Of a stretch of 41,434 nucleotides of DNA, positions 30,638-40,007 are shown piece after piece (position 1 is the first letter of the stretch; every line of letters starts with the position of its first letter). Under the pieces are notes generated by a model. The model saw nothing but the letters and a program-made list of their open reading frames with translations, did no database searches and had not been told where the DNA came from. Both the position numbers and the translations under genes were made by a program. Origin of the DNA: Candidatus Desulfovibrio gallistercoris. GTDB lineage: Bacteria > Desulfobacterota > Desulfovibrionia > Desulfovibrionales > Desulfovibrionaceae. The stretch spans positions 1 to 41,434 of the forward strand of contig DWYJ01000069.1 in NCBI GenBank assembly GCA_019118745.1. The letters are read 5' to 3'.

Positions 30638-32113
30638 ATGTCCATCGCCTTCAACGTCTTGCCCGATACTGTGCGTGTCCCCTTCGCCTATGCGGAGTTC
30701 GACGGTTCCGGCGCGTCCGATGACCCGGCCGTCATGCCCTACACCATGCTCATGGTGGGGCAGATGCTCGACGGCGGCACGGCCGAGGCCGGCAGCGTGC
30801 AGCGTCCCATGAGCGCCGCCCAGGCCGCGACCCTCTTTGGCGAGGGCAGCCAGCTGGCCGCCATGTGCGCGGCCTGCCTCAATGCCAACAACATCACCAA
30901 GATGCTGGCCATCGGCGTCAGGGATGCCGAGGAAGGCACGGCCGCCAGGGGGGCGCTGACCATCAGCGGCACCTGCGTCAACGCCGCGCCGCTCTGCCTC
31001 TACATCAACGGCAAGCTGGTGCGTGCCGCCGCGCCTCTGGCAGCCGAGGCCTCCGCCGTGGCCGAGAACCTGACCAAAGCCATCAATGCCGATACGAGCC
31101 TGCCCGTGACGGCCACCTTCTCGGGCGGCGAGGTCAGCCTGACGGCCCGGCACAAGGGCGAGTGCGGCAACGACATCGACCTGCGCATCTCGTACTACGA
31201 CGAGGACAAGCCCGGCGGCCTGACCTTCAGCTTCACCCCGATGACCGGCGGCGCGGGCAACCCCGATCCGGCCTCCGTCATCGCGGCCATGGCCAACGAC
31301 CAGTATCACGTCATCGCCTGGCCGTGGACGGACAGCGCGAGCCTCGCCGCCCTGCGCGACGAGCTGGCGGACCGCTGGGGGCCCCTGCGGCAGATCGACG
31401 GACAGGCCATCGTGGTCAGGCGCGGCACCTTCGGCGAGGTGACCACCTTTGCGGCCGAACGCAACGACAAACATCTGACCGTCTTCGCCTCCGAGGGCAG
31501 CCCCACCTCCCCGTGGGAAGACGCGGCCGCCACGGCGGGCGTCATCGCCTACTACGGCAACAACGATCCGGCCCGCGGCTTCAATACCCTGCTGGTGCCG
31601 GGCGTGCTGGCTCCGGCCCTTGCCGACCGCTGGACCGACTTCCCCGAAAAGAACCAGGCCCTCTACGAGGGCGTCTCCACTCGCTATGTGGCCCCGGACG
31701 GCACGGTGCGCCTGCAAAAGTGCATCACCACCTATCGCCTCAACGATCTGGGGGCCGAGGACAAGGCCTTCCTTTCCCTCAACAGCCCCCTGACGCTCTC
31801 TTATCTGCGCTACGACTGGAACAATTACCTGAAGACCAAATATCCGCGCCACAAGCTGGCCTCGGATGCCGATGCCGCCCGCTACGACGCCAGCCAGCCC
31901 ATCATGACGCCCAAGCTGGGCCGGGCCGAGGCCATAGCCCGCTTCATGGACGCCTGGCTGCCGCTGGGCCTGGTGGAAGGCAGTGAGCAGTTCAAGGCCG
32001 CCCTGCTCTGCGAGCGCAACGCCAAGAACGAGAACCGGCTGGACTGGCTGCTGCGGCCCGATCTGGTCAATCAGTTCGAAGTGGCCGGGACGCTCATCCG
32101 GCACATCGTCTAA
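30638..32113 (+). CDS. Contractile tail sheath protein (Mu gpL-like)
   Basis: A 491-aa protein with the Mu-type sheath features: an N-terminal SIAFNVLPDTVRVPFAYAEFD, a central domain rich in beta strands, WPWTDSASLAALRDEL, and the C-terminal sheath motif around RLQKCITTYRLNDLGAEDKAFL and YLRYDWNNYLKTKYPRHKLA. It shows that the phage is a myovirus. It follows DUF2635 directly and is followed by the tube gene. Confidence 0.92.
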   Translation: MSIAFNVLPDTVRVPFAYAEFDGSGASDDPAVMPYTMLMVGQMLDGGTAEAGSVQRPMSAAQAATLFGEGSQLAAMCAACLNANNITKMLAIGVRDAEEGTAARGALTISGTCVNAAPLCLYINGKLVRAAAPLAAEASAVAENLTKAINADTSLPVTATFSGGEVSLTARHKGECGNDIDLRISYYDEDKPGGLTFSFTPMTGGAGNPDPASVIAAMANDQYHVIAWPWTDSASLAALRDELADRWGPLRQIDGQAIVVRRGTFGEVTTFAAERNDKHLTVFASEGSPTSPWEDAAATAGVIAYYGNNDPARGFNTLLVPGVLAPALADRWTDFPEKNQALYEGVSTRYVAPDGTVRLQKCITTYRLNDLGAEDKAFLSLNSPLTLSYLRYDWNNYLKTKYPRHKLASDADAARYDASQPIMTPKLGRAEAIARFMDAWLPLGLVEGSEQFKAALLCERNAKNENRLDWLLRPDLVNQFEVAGTLIRHIV

Positions 32114-32127
32114 GGGGGGTGAGAAGC

Positions 32128-32505
32128 ATGGGCAACGGTACCAACAACCGCCGGGCGGGCATCATCTACGTCAAGGTGGACGGCCGCCAGTACGACGCCA
32201 AGGGCGCGTATACCTACAATCTGGGCAAGCCCAAGCGGGATGCCATCATCGGCTCCGACGGCGTGCACGGCTACAAGGAGACGCCGCAGGTGGCCTTCAT
32301 CGAAGGGGCCGTCACGGACAGCGACGATCTGGATCTGGCCTCGCTGGTGACGGCCGACAACGTGACCGTCACTCTGGAACTCAACAACGGCAAGGTGGTC
32401 ACCCTCTCCAATGCCTGGTTTGCCTCCGAGGGCAGCGGCAGCACGGATGAAGGCGAGATCGCCGTGCGTTTCGAATCGCGGCGCGAAGCCGTGGAAAGCA
32501 ACTAG
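32128..32505 (+). CDS. Tail tube protein (Mu gpM-like)
   Basis: A 125-aa protein: YVKVDGRQYDAKGAYTYNLGKPKRDAIIG, then ETPQVAFIEGAVTDSDDLDL, then VVTLSNAWFASEGSGSTDEGEIAVRF, the Mu/P2-like tube fold. It polymerises inside the sheath. The ATG at 32128 follows a GGGGGGTGAG site; the frame opens at 32119. Confidence 0.85.
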   Translation: MGNGTNNRRAGIIYVKVDGRQYDAKGAYTYNLGKPKRDAIIGSDGVHGYKETPQVAFIEGAVTDSDDLDLASLVTADNVTVTLELNNGKVVTLSNAWFASEGSGSTDEGEIAVRFESRREAVESN

Positions 32506-32514
32506 GAGAGCACT

Positions 32515-32769
32515 ATGGAACCCATCATCATCCCCCTGCGGACGCCCCTGACCCACGGTACGGAGACCATCACCGAGCTGCGCTTCACCCGTGAGCCGCA
32601 GGTGCGGGACATGCGGGGGATCAAGATCCGCGACATGACCTTTGACGACGTCCTGCTGCTGGTGTCCCGCCTGGTGGGGCTGCCCCCCAGCGTGCTGGGG
32701 CAGATGCACATGCAGGACTTTGCCGGCGTGGGCGAGGTGGTGGCGGGTTTTTTGGGCGATGGCCGGTAG
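32515..32769 (+). CDS. Tail assembly chaperone, unshifted product (gpE/gp41-like)
   Basis: An 84-aa protein just after the tube gene: ITELRFTREPQVRDMRGIKIRDMTFDDVLLLVSRLVGLPP, typical of P2 gpE and Mu gp41-like chaperones that coat the tape measure protein before tube polymerisation. The 0-frame product ends soon after a T6G sequence. Confidence 0.85.
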   Translation: MEPIIIPLRTPLTHGTETITELRFTREPQVRDMRGIKIRDMTFDDVLLLVSRLVGLPPSVLGQMHMQDFAGVGEVVAGFLGDGR

Positions 32770-32906
32770 ACTGGGCCGAGGCGGTCATCCAGCTGGCCTG
32801 GCTCTATCACTGGCCGCCGTCGGAGCTGGACGCCATGACCGCCCGTGATCTGGTCTGGTGGGCCGAACGCACGGCGGAACTGGGCAAACGCATGGAGAAA
32901 GACTGA
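32515..32906 (+). CDS. Tail assembly chaperone, -1 frameshift product (E+E'-like)
   Basis: After the slippery site at 32748-32754 the -1 frame runs from 32754 to the TGA at 32904-32906, adding about 50 residues (WPVDWAEAVIQLAWLYHWPP, then LDAMTARDLVWWAERTAELG), to give a product of about 130 aa. The extension is the GpE/E'-like helical segment seen in P2-type phages. It has no start signal of its own and its stop overlaps the tape measure ATG, so frameshifting is the simplest reading. Confidence 0.85.
32748..32754 (+). other. Programmed -1 frameshift slippery heptamer
   Basis: T_TTT_TTG in the correct 0-frame phase (GGT TTT TTG), as at the T6G site of phage P2 gene E. It lies about 15 bases before the 0-frame stop. 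Confidence 0.88.
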
Positions 32907-34732
32907 TGGCGGCGCGTCAAAGCCGTTTCGATTTGATCATCAATGCCGTGGAGCGCGTCTCCGCGCCCTTCCGGCGTATCGAGCAGGCTATGGAGGGGGT
33001 TAGCAAAGGCGCTGAGAAAGCGGGCGCATCACTGGAAGAGGTTACGCAGCACATAGCAAAAGCTGAGGATGCGCTTCACGCGGTCCACCAGCAGTCTGCT
33101 AAGGTGGAAAAATCTCTGGACAGTCCAAAGGGGCTGCGGCGCTTGGCGGGCAGCATCGGCAATGTCGGCGATAAGCTGCAGGGTGTCCTGGGGGAGGGGC
33201 GGGCGGGCCTGGAGCGGCTGGGCGCGCTGGCGGGCCGCCTGTCGTTGCTGTTCGGCGCTGCCGGCGGCGGAGCCTTCGCTCTGGCCCATGAGGCCGCGTC
33301 CGCCGGAGCGGAAGCGAGCAAATTCAGCAGCATGGTGGGACTCTCCACCGCCAACTGGCAGGAATACGCCGGGGCGGCACGCCTGGCCGGGGTGGAGGCC
33401 GATGAGCTGGCCAGCCTCATGCTCACCCTGCAGGAACGGGCGGTCAATGCCGCCAACGGCGAAGAAGGCGATATCGAGATGCTCAAGCTCATGGGCATCA
33501 GCGCCAAAAATGCCCGAGGCGAGCTCAAGAATGCCGACAGCCTGCTGCTGGAACTGGCCGACCGCGTCAAACAGATGCGCGATGCCGGCGAGATGGGCAA
33601 GGCCGCGGGCATCATGAACCAGCTGGGCGGGGAGGAAGGCGCGCGCCTGCTGGATCTGCTCCAGAACGGCCGTTCCGGCCTGCTGGCCATGCGGCGGGAA
33701 GCCAGGGAGCTGGGGCTTGTCCTTGCGGATGATGACGTGCAGGCCAGCAAGGACTTCAATTTCTCGCTTGCGCGGGTCTCCGCCACCTTCCGAGGCATGG
33801 GCCTCACCCTGGGCAAAGCCTTTTTGCCGGCCCTCACCACCCTGCTGGACAAGTTCCAGGCCTGGCTGAAGGTCCAGCGCGACATCGTGGGCGCGGGCTT
33901 TGAGGCCTGGGTGGAGCGGCTCGATCTGGATGCGGTCTGGGCGTCTGTGGAGCGTTTTTTCACCGCGCTCGGCCGTCTGGGCGGCGCGCTGCAGCATGTG
34001 GCCGATCTGTGCGGCGGCTGGGGCAATGCGCTGACCATGCTGGCGGCCCTGCTGGGCGGCAGGCTGGTCCTGTCGCTGGGGGCGCTCATCGCGTCCGTCG
34101 GGCAGCTGGGCATGGCGCTGCTGGCCACGCCCGTGGGCTGGTTCCTGGGCGCTGTGGCCGCCATCGCCGGGGCCGCTTATGCCATCTACAAGAACTGGGA
34201 CGGCATTGCCGGCTACTTCTGGAACCTTTGCGCAGAGGTCAAGGCAGCCTTCGAGCAGGGCTGGGTTCAGGGCGTCATAAAATGGATTTTCAGTTTCAAT
34301 CCGGCCCGCTGGGTCATGGACGGACTCAATGAGCTGGTGGCCACACTCACCGGCGTCGATCTCTACAGCATCGGCGGCAAGTGGATCGATGATCTTCTGG
34401 ATGGCGTGAAGAAGGGCTGGACAAAACTCACGGGCTGGCTGGGCAAGGGGGTCGATGCCATTACCGGCGTTTTTCGGGAGGACAGCGCGTCGGGAGCCGC
34501 CGGGACTGACGGCGGCACGGCGGCCTTCCCCATGGCGGATCCCCTCAACATGACGCCCGGCGCACGGGAACTGCTGCGCTCGAACCGTAGCGAACATGTG
34601 GAGCGGCAGGAAAATACGGTGCGCATCATCGCCCCCGAGGGCATGCGCCTGGAAGGCGACGGCCAGGGCCGCGGGCTGTCCGTGCGCGGCGAGGTGGCCG
34701 AGGCCGGGATACTCAACGCGGGAGCCATCTGA
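32906..34732 (+). CDS. Tail tape measure protein
   Basis: A 608-aa protein directly after the chaperones. The N-terminus is a coiled coil (RIEQAMEGVSKGAEKAG..., AKAEDALHAVHQQ), the middle has hydrophobic segments (LTMLAALLGGRLVLSLGALI, TPVGWFLGAVAAIAGAAYAI), and the C-terminus is polar. This is the usual layout of a myovirus tape measure, which fixes tail length and enters the cell envelope with the DNA. It is short for the family, so a short tail is expected. ATG 32906 overlaps the E' stop. Confidence 0.88.
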   Translation: MAARQSRFDLIINAVERVSAPFRRIEQAMEGVSKGAEKAGASLEEVTQHIAKAEDALHAVHQQSAKVEKSLDSPKGLRRLAGSIGNVGDKLQGVLGEGRAGLERLGALAGRLSLLFGAAGGGAFALAHEAASAGAEASKFSSMVGLSTANWQEYAGAARLAGVEADELASLMLTLQERAVNAANGEEGDIEMLKLMGISAKNARGELKNADSLLLELADRVKQMRDAGEMGKAAGIMNQLGGEEGARLLDLLQNGRSGLLAMRREARELGLVLADDDVQASKDFNFSLARVSATFRGMGLTLGKAFLPALTTLLDKFQAWLKVQRDIVGAGFEAWVERLDLDAVWASVERFFTALGRLGGALQHVADLCGGWGNALTMLAALLGGRLVLSLGALIASVGQLGMALLATPVGWFLGAVAAIAGAAYAIYKNWDGIAGYFWNLCAEVKAAFEQGWVQGVIKWIFSFNPARWVMDGLNELVATLTGVDLYSIGGKWIDDLLDGVKKGWTKLTGWLGKGVDAITGVFREDSASGAAGTDGGTAAFPMADPLNMTPGARELLRSNRSEHVERQENTVRIIAPEGMRLEGDGQGRGLSVRGEVAEAGILNAGAI

Positions 34733-35946
34733 TGGATCTGTGGAAGATGCGGCTGCGGGCCGCCAGCTTCCGGGGCGTGCCCTTCGGGGTCACGGCTGAC
34801 GAGAGCGAAGGTGGCCGCCGCACGGTGACGCACGAATTCCCCCAGCGCGAAACGCCCTATGTGGAGGATCTGGGCGGCGCGCCGCGCCGTTTCACCGTTC
34901 AGGCCTTCGTGCTGGGCGGCGATTACATGAGCCGCCGCGATGCGCTGGAGGCTGCCTTGCAGCAGGCCGGTCCGGGCACGCTGGTGCATCCCTGGTACGG
35001 CGAGGTGCAGGTCAGCCAGACCGCCCCCTACAAGGTCCGGCACAGCGCGCAGGATGGCGGCATGGCGGTTTTCCAGCTCTTTTTCTGCCGCGATGCCGAG
35101 CCCGACAGCCCGGCCGCCAGCGTCGACCAGGGGCTCCGGGCCCGGCTGGAAGGCGAGACGGCGGGCCTGCTGGCCTGCGACAGTTTCGACAGCGTGCTGC
35201 GGCTGGCCGGGCAGACGGAATGGGCCATCAGCCAGACCTACGGCCTCATCGTGGATGCCGTGGGCACGGTACAGGCCGTCATGCGTGGCGACGTCGCCGC
35301 CGTGGCGGATCTGCTGGGCGCGGCCACGGGCTATGACCTCATGCCGCTGGCCAGCGTGGGCCGGCATCTCTGGAGCGTGCTGCAGAGCATCGGCGGGCGG
35401 TCCGGGCTCTCTGATGCGGCCGTGTCCGGCCGCTGGGCCAGCGTGGCCCGCACCGACTTTTTACAGACCGTGCCGGATGAGGTGGGCTCCCAGCGGGCGG
35501 TGATCCAGAGCAACGGTCAGGCTGTGGAGAGCCTGGTGCGCCGTCTGGCCCTGGTGGAATCGGCCCGCGCCGCCACCACGGCCCGGCCAGCCAGCCGGAG
35601 CGAGGCGCAGCAGCTGCGCTACGATTTTTGTGATGCGATGGATGACGTTTCGGCGCTGGAGCCGGTGATCCCGGACATGGCGCAGGCCAGCGGCATCCAC
35701 CGCAAGGAGATGGAACTGGCCGCCTCCCTGGCCAGCCTGCGTTCCGGCACGCTGGCCACGCTGGCCGAAGCCGCCCGCCGCACGCCGGAAGTGGTGACCG
35801 TCACCCCGGCCTGCGTGCTGCCTTCACTGGCCCTCTGCTACCGTCAGAGCGGTGGCGTGGCGCTGGAGGCCGATCTGGTGGCCCGTAATCACCTCATCCA
35901 TCCGGGCTTCGTGCCCGTGGAGCCGCTGGAGGTGCTGCGTGGCTGA
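34732..35946 (+). CDS. Mu gpN-like DNA circularisation / tail protein
   Basis: A 404-aa protein with the DNA_circ_N-type start: MRLRAASFRGVPFGV, then GGRRTVTHEFPQRETPYVEDLG and RRFTVQAFVLGGDY, found in Mu gpN-like proteins. Despite the family name it is a baseplate-associated structural protein. It overlaps the tape measure stop by one base and the next gene by 8 bp. Confidence 0.85.
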   Translation: MDLWKMRLRAASFRGVPFGVTADESEGGRRTVTHEFPQRETPYVEDLGGAPRRFTVQAFVLGGDYMSRRDALEAALQQAGPGTLVHPWYGEVQVSQTAPYKVRHSAQDGGMAVFQLFFCRDAEPDSPAASVDQGLRARLEGETAGLLACDSFDSVLRLAGQTEWAISQTYGLIVDAVGTVQAVMRGDVAAVADLLGAATGYDLMPLASVGRHLWSVLQSIGGRSGLSDAAVSGRWASVARTDFLQTVPDEVGSQRAVIQSNGQAVESLVRRLALVESARAATTARPASRSEAQQLRYDFCDAMDDVSALEPVIPDMAQASGIHRKEMELAASLASLRSGTLATLAEAARRTPEVVTVTPACVLPSLALCYRQSGGVALEADLVARNHLIHPGFVPVEPLEVLRG

Positions 35947-37093
35947 CGACATCACCCTGCGCATCGACGGCGTGGACTGGACCTACTGGACCTCCGTGCA
36001 GGTCTCCCGCCAGATGGACGCCATCGCCGGGACCTTCTCCCTCTCGCTGGCCGACAAGTGGGTCAACGGCGCTCAGGCGCTGCCCATTGCCGCGGGCATG
36101 GCCTGCCAGATCCTCATCGGCGGCGATCAGGTCATGGACGGCTACATCGATCAGGTCCGGCCCTCCTTTTCCGCCACGGCGCACGGCATCAGCATCACCG
36201 GCCGCGACAAGAGCGCGGACCTGGTGGACTGCGCCGCCATCCACAGCCCGGGGCAGTGGCTCGACTGCACCGTGCTCCAACTGGCTCAGGCTCTGGCCGG
36301 CCCTTTCGGGGTGAGCGTCACGGCCGAGGGCGATGTGGGCGCGCCCCTTGCCAGCTTCAAGCTGGAGGAAGGCGAGACCGCCTTCGAGGCGCTGGACCGG
36401 GCCCTGCGTCAGCGGGGACTCATGGCCTGTCCGGACGGCAGGGGCGGCATCGTGCTGCTCAAGGCCGGAGCGGACACGGCCGGCGGCAGCCTGCGCCAGG
36501 GCGGGAACATCCTTGCCGCCGAGGGGCAGTTCGATATGGCCGACCGCTTCAGCGACTACATCGTCAAGGGCCAGAAGCCCGGCACGGACACGGCCTGGGG
36601 CAAGGCTGCCTGTGCCGTGCGCGGCGAATACCGCGACCAGGCCGTGCGGCGCTACCGGCCCATGCTCATCCGGGCCGAACAGTCCGGGGACGCGGGCAAC
36701 GCCCGCCAGCGGGCCGCCTGGGAGTGCAGCGTGCGGGCCGCCCGGGCCGTGACGGTCACGGCCACGGTACAGGGCTTCCGCCAGCAGGGCGCGGGCCGGG
36801 AGCAGTCCGGCCCCCTCTGGCAGCTCAACCAGATGGTGGACGTGGACCTGCCCTATCTGCGCATCAGCCAGCGCCTGCTGGTGACCGGGGTGGAGTTCCG
36901 GCGCGATGCCGGATCGGGCAGCACCACCCGCCTCACCCTGCGCGATCCCGCGGCCTTCGCCCCGGAACCCGGGAAAAAGGAAACGAGCGACGGCAGCGGC
37001 AAGGGCGGCGGCAACGTCAGGATGGAGAAGGAAGTGGACCTGCAGACCCGTCTTTCCGAAGAGGCCGCGGCGCGGCAAAAGGCCATCAAATGA
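35939..37093 (+). CDS. Baseplate hub protein (Mu gpP/gp44-like)
   Basis: A 384-aa protein of the gpP/gpD hub family: ITLRIDGVDWTYWTSVQVSRQMDAIAGTFSL, then MDGYIDQVRPSFSATAHGISITGRDKSADLVDC, both typical. The hub forms the ring at the tip of the tube that carries the spike. The GTG at 35939 is chosen because GGAGGTG precedes it; upstream sequence in this frame is shadow of the previous gene. Confidence 0.88.
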   Translation: MADDITLRIDGVDWTYWTSVQVSRQMDAIAGTFSLSLADKWVNGAQALPIAAGMACQILIGGDQVMDGYIDQVRPSFSATAHGISITGRDKSADLVDCAAIHSPGQWLDCTVLQLAQALAGPFGVSVTAEGDVGAPLASFKLEEGETAFEALDRALRQRGLMACPDGRGGIVLLKAGADTAGGSLRQGGNILAAEGQFDMADRFSDYIVKGQKPGTDTAWGKAACAVRGEYRDQAVRRYRPMLIRAEQSGDAGNARQRAAWECSVRAARAVTVTATVQGFRQQGAGREQSGPLWQLNQMVDVDLPYLRISQRLLVTGVEFRRDAGSGSTTRLTLRDPAAFAPEPGKKETSDGSGKGGGNVRMEKEVDLQTRLSEEAAARQKAIK

Positions 37094-37743
37094 GCGACCG
37101 GCAAACCATCCGTCTGCTGGAGCGCCTGTCCCGGCGCATGCGCAACATCGTGGCGCGTGGCGTCATCTCGCTGGTGCGTGATGCCCGCAAATGGCAGTCC
37201 GCCCAGCTCGAACTGCTGGACGGCGAGGTGCTGGACGATGCCGAGCGCGCCCAGCAGTACGGCTTTTCCTCCGTGCCCCATGCCGGGGCCGAGGCTGTGG
37301 TGCTGTTCGTGGGCGCGGATCGCTCACATCCCGTGGTGCTGGCCGTGGATGACCGGCGCTACCGCGTGCAGGCCCTCAAGGACGGTGAAGTGGCGATCTA
37401 TACCGACGAGGGCGACCGCATCCACCTGAAGCGCCGGCGCACCATCGAGGTGAGCACCCGGCATTTCGTGCTCAAGGCCGAGGAGGACGTGACCATCGAG
37501 ACCAAAAATTTCAGCGTCGAGGCCGCCGAGGGCGTGCGGATGGCCTCCGCCAGCACGCAGTTCGCCACCGGGGCCCTCTCCTTCGGCGGGCAGGGCGGCG
37601 GCGAGGTCACGGCCCAGCTCACCGGCGGCATCGTGGCTACACAAGACCTGCAAGGCAACGGCGGCGCCGTCTCCCTGAACCGGCATGTCCATGCGGGCGT
37701 CCAGGCCGGGGGCGATACGACGGCCGCCCCCGTGGGAGGATAA
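37090..37743 (+). CDS. Baseplate assembly protein V / spike (Mu gp45-like)
   Basis: A 217-aa protein: RLLERLSRRMRNIVARGVISLV at the start, an OB-like region, FLFVGADRSHPVVLAVDDRRYR-like, then repetitive beta strands (IHLKRRRTIEVSTRHFVLKAEEDVTIETKNF) expected of a trimeric spike, and near the end the NRHVHAGVQAGG motif that can hold a metal ion. It punctures the outer membrane. ATGA overlap with the hub gene. Confidence 0.9.
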   Translation: MSDRQTIRLLERLSRRMRNIVARGVISLVRDARKWQSAQLELLDGEVLDDAERAQQYGFSSVPHAGAEAVVLFVGADRSHPVVLAVDDRRYRVQALKDGEVAIYTDEGDRIHLKRRRTIEVSTRHFVLKAEEDVTIETKNFSVEAAEGVRMASASTQFATGALSFGGQGGGEVTAQLTGGIVATQDLQGNGGAVSLNRHVHAGVQAGGDTTAAPVGG

Positions 37744-37744
37744 C

Positions 37745-38257
37745 ATGGACATCTGTCTGCATTTCGACCAGGAGGCCGGCCTGTTCGACCTCCTGCTTTC
37801 CGAGCCGCCGGCCGACCTGCAGGGCGACGAGGACCTGCTGACGGCGGTGATCATCTCCCTGTTCACCGATGCCCGGGCCCATGACGACGATCCCCTGCCC
37901 GATGAGCGCGTGGGCGTGCCCGGCGACCGGCGCGGCTGGTGGGGCGACTGTCTGCCCGATGCCCAGGGCGAGCGGACGCTGGAGAGCATCGGCTCCCGGC
38001 TCTGGCTGCTCTGGCGCGAGAAGGATCTGGACAGCGTGGTGGCCCGGGCCCGGCAGTATGCGGAAGAGGCCCTGGCCTGGCTGGCCCGCGAGGGGCACGT
38101 CAGCTCCCTGAGCGTCAGCGTGGAGCGCGTACAGCCGGGACATCTGGGCATAGGCGTCGTCCTGCAGCCTTCCGGTAGCGATGTGCCGGGCCGCGAGTGG
38201 CGTTTCGTCTACGATCATCAGCAAGCCCGGCCGGTGAGCGTCCGGCTGGCCGCATAG
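37745..38257 (+). CDS. GP46-family baseplate protein (Mu gp46-like)
   Basis: A 170-aa protein: LLTAVIISLFTDARAHDDDPLPDERVGVPGDRRGWWGD is a near-diagnostic GP46 motif, with GSRLWLLWREK later. It corresponds to a wedge component of the Mu baseplate. AGGA precedes the ATG at 37745; upstream in-frame sequence is shadow. Confidence 0.9.
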   Translation: MDICLHFDQEAGLFDLLLSEPPADLQGDEDLLTAVIISLFTDARAHDDDPLPDERVGVPGDRRGWWGDCLPDAQGERTLESIGSRLWLLWREKDLDSVVARARQYAEEALAWLAREGHVSSLSVSVERVQPGHLGIGVVLQPSGSDVPGREWRFVYDHQQARPVSVRLAA

Positions 38258-38268
38258 GAGAGATGGGC

Positions 38269-39348
38269 ATGGCATGGGAACGTCCGACCCTCACCAGCCT
38301 GCATGAGCGTATCGCCCGCGATCTTTCCGGCCGTCTGCTGGACGGCTCCGCCCTGCTCCGCCGTTCCGTGCTGGCGGTGCTGGCCAAGGTCTGGGCAGGG
38401 GCCTGCCATACGCTGCACAGCGTGCTGGCCTGGCTGTATCTGCAGGTCTTCGTGGATACGGCCGAGGGCGAATATATGGAGCGCTGGGCCGCCGTCTGGA
38501 ACATAACCCGCCTGCCCGCATCCGCGGCCGCGGGAGAGGTGCTGTTCACCGGTCAGGACGGCGCGGTCATCCCGGCCGCCACCCTGTTGCAGCATGTGAG
38601 CAGCGGCCTGCAGTACGCCCTGGACGACAGGGCCGTCATCAGCGGCGGCAGCGTGCCGGCCCGCATCAGCGCCGTGGAGAGCGGCGCGGCCGGGGATCTG
38701 GCTGCCGGGCAGCCTTTGCAGCTGCTCTCCCCCATCGCCGGCGTGGAGAGCGTGGCCGTGGTGCGGGACGGGGGCCTGACCGGCGGAGCGGATGCCGAGA
38801 GCGACGACGCCCTGCGCGCCCGCGTGCTGGAGCGCCTGCGCCAGCCGCCCCGAGGCGGCAGCATGGCGGACTATGTGCGCTGGGCAAAGGAGGTCCCGGG
38901 CGTGACCCGTGCCTGGTGCTATCCCATGCATCTGGGCATCGGCACCGTGGGCGTCTGCTTCGTCTGTGACGGGCAGGAGGATCCTTTCCCGTCCGAGGAG
39001 ATGGTGCGTCGCGTCAGGGAACACATCGAGCCGCTGCGTCCGGTCACGGTCAAGGAGCTGGGCGTGTTCGCCCCTGAGCCGCTGGACGTGACCGTGCGCC
39101 TGCGCATCACTCCGGATACGGAGGCTTTGCGGGCGGCCGTCCGGGCCGAGATCGAAGACGTCTTTGCCCGGGAGGGCGCTCCGGGCGGCACGCTCTACCG
39201 TTCGCACATCGCCGAGGCCGTGTCCCTGACCCCCGGCGAACAGGATCACGAACTGCTGGAGCCTGCCGCCGACGTGGAGGTGCCTGCCGCGTACCTGCCG
39301 CGGCTGGTGCAGGTCATTTTTGAAGGCGAGGGGGAGCGCCATGCCTGA
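38269..39348 (+). CDS. Baseplate J / gp47-family protein
   Basis: A 359-aa wedge protein: EYMERWAAVWNITRLPASAAAGEVLFTG, ADAESDDALRARVLERLRQPPRGGSMADYVRWAKEVPGVTRAWCYP are typical of gpJ/gp47. I prefer the ATG at 38269, eight bases from AGGAG, over 38263, which is too close to it. Confidence 0.92.
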   Translation: MAWERPTLTSLHERIARDLSGRLLDGSALLRRSVLAVLAKVWAGACHTLHSVLAWLYLQVFVDTAEGEYMERWAAVWNITRLPASAAAGEVLFTGQDGAVIPAATLLQHVSSGLQYALDDRAVISGGSVPARISAVESGAAGDLAAGQPLQLLSPIAGVESVAVVRDGGLTGGADAESDDALRARVLERLRQPPRGGSMADYVRWAKEVPGVTRAWCYPMHLGIGTVGVCFVCDGQEDPFPSEEMVRRVREHIEPLRPVTVKELGVFAPEPLDVTVRLRITPDTEALRAAVRAEIEDVFAREGAPGGTLYRSHIAEAVSLTPGEQDHELLEPAADVEVPAAYLPRLVQVIFEGEGERHA

Positions 39349-40006
39349 GACGAGCCTGCGTGCCCGCTCCGCTGCCGACTATCTGCGCATGCTCCAGCAC
39401 CTGCTGCCCCAGGGCCATGCCTGGACCCGTGCGCCGGACGCCGTGCTGACCGCGCTGCTGCGGGCCACAGCCGATGAGCTGGAACGGCTGGACATGGCCA
39501 TGCGCCTGCTGCTTGCCGAGATCCTGCCCACCAGCGCCATCGCCGGTTTGGAGGACTGGGAGCGCCTGCTCGGCCTGCCCGACGCCTGCCTGCCCGCCGG
39601 GACCTCCCTGCAGGAACGCCGCTCCGCCGTGCTGGCCAGGCTGCGCGACGAAGGGCGGCAGGATCTGGACTACTGGTACGGCGTGGCCGGATCGCTGGAG
39701 TATGACGTGACCATCGAGGAACACTGGCCCTTCTGCTGCGGCATCCACGAATGCGGCGATCCGTCCGGCCTGAGCCCGCGCCAGCGGCAGGATCATCCCG
39801 AGATCGGCTATCTGGCCGTTCCGGAGATCCGCTGGTGGTGGAACGTCATCATCCACGGCGACCGCCTGCTGCTCTTTCGTTGCGGCGAGAGCCTGTGCGG
39901 CGAGCTGCTCATGGACTGGCGCGCCGCCTCCTCGCTGGAGTGCGTCATGCTGCGCGACAAGCTGGCCCATACCCTGCTGACCTTTACCTATGAGGAAGGA
40001 GAATAG
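39341..40006 (+). CDS. DUF2313/gp48-like tail protein
   Basis: A 221-aa protein of the YmfQ/Mu gp48 type: YLRMLQHLLPQGHAWTRAPDAVLTALL, then LLAEILPTSAIAGLEDWERLLGLP, both typical. It links the baseplate to the fibres. Cysteine-rich middle (FCCGIHECG) is also common in relatives. GGGGGAG precedes the ATG at 39341, which overlaps gp47. Confidence 0.88.
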   Translation: MPETSLRARSAADYLRMLQHLLPQGHAWTRAPDAVLTALLRATADELERLDMAMRLLLAEILPTSAIAGLEDWERLLGLPDACLPAGTSLQERRSAVLARLRDEGRQDLDYWYGVAGSLEYDVTIEEHWPFCCGIHECGDPSGLSPRQRQDHPEIGYLAVPEIRWWWNVIIHGDRLLLFRCGESLCGELLMDWRAASSLECVMLRDKLAHTLLTFTYEEGE

Positions 40007-40007
40007 C

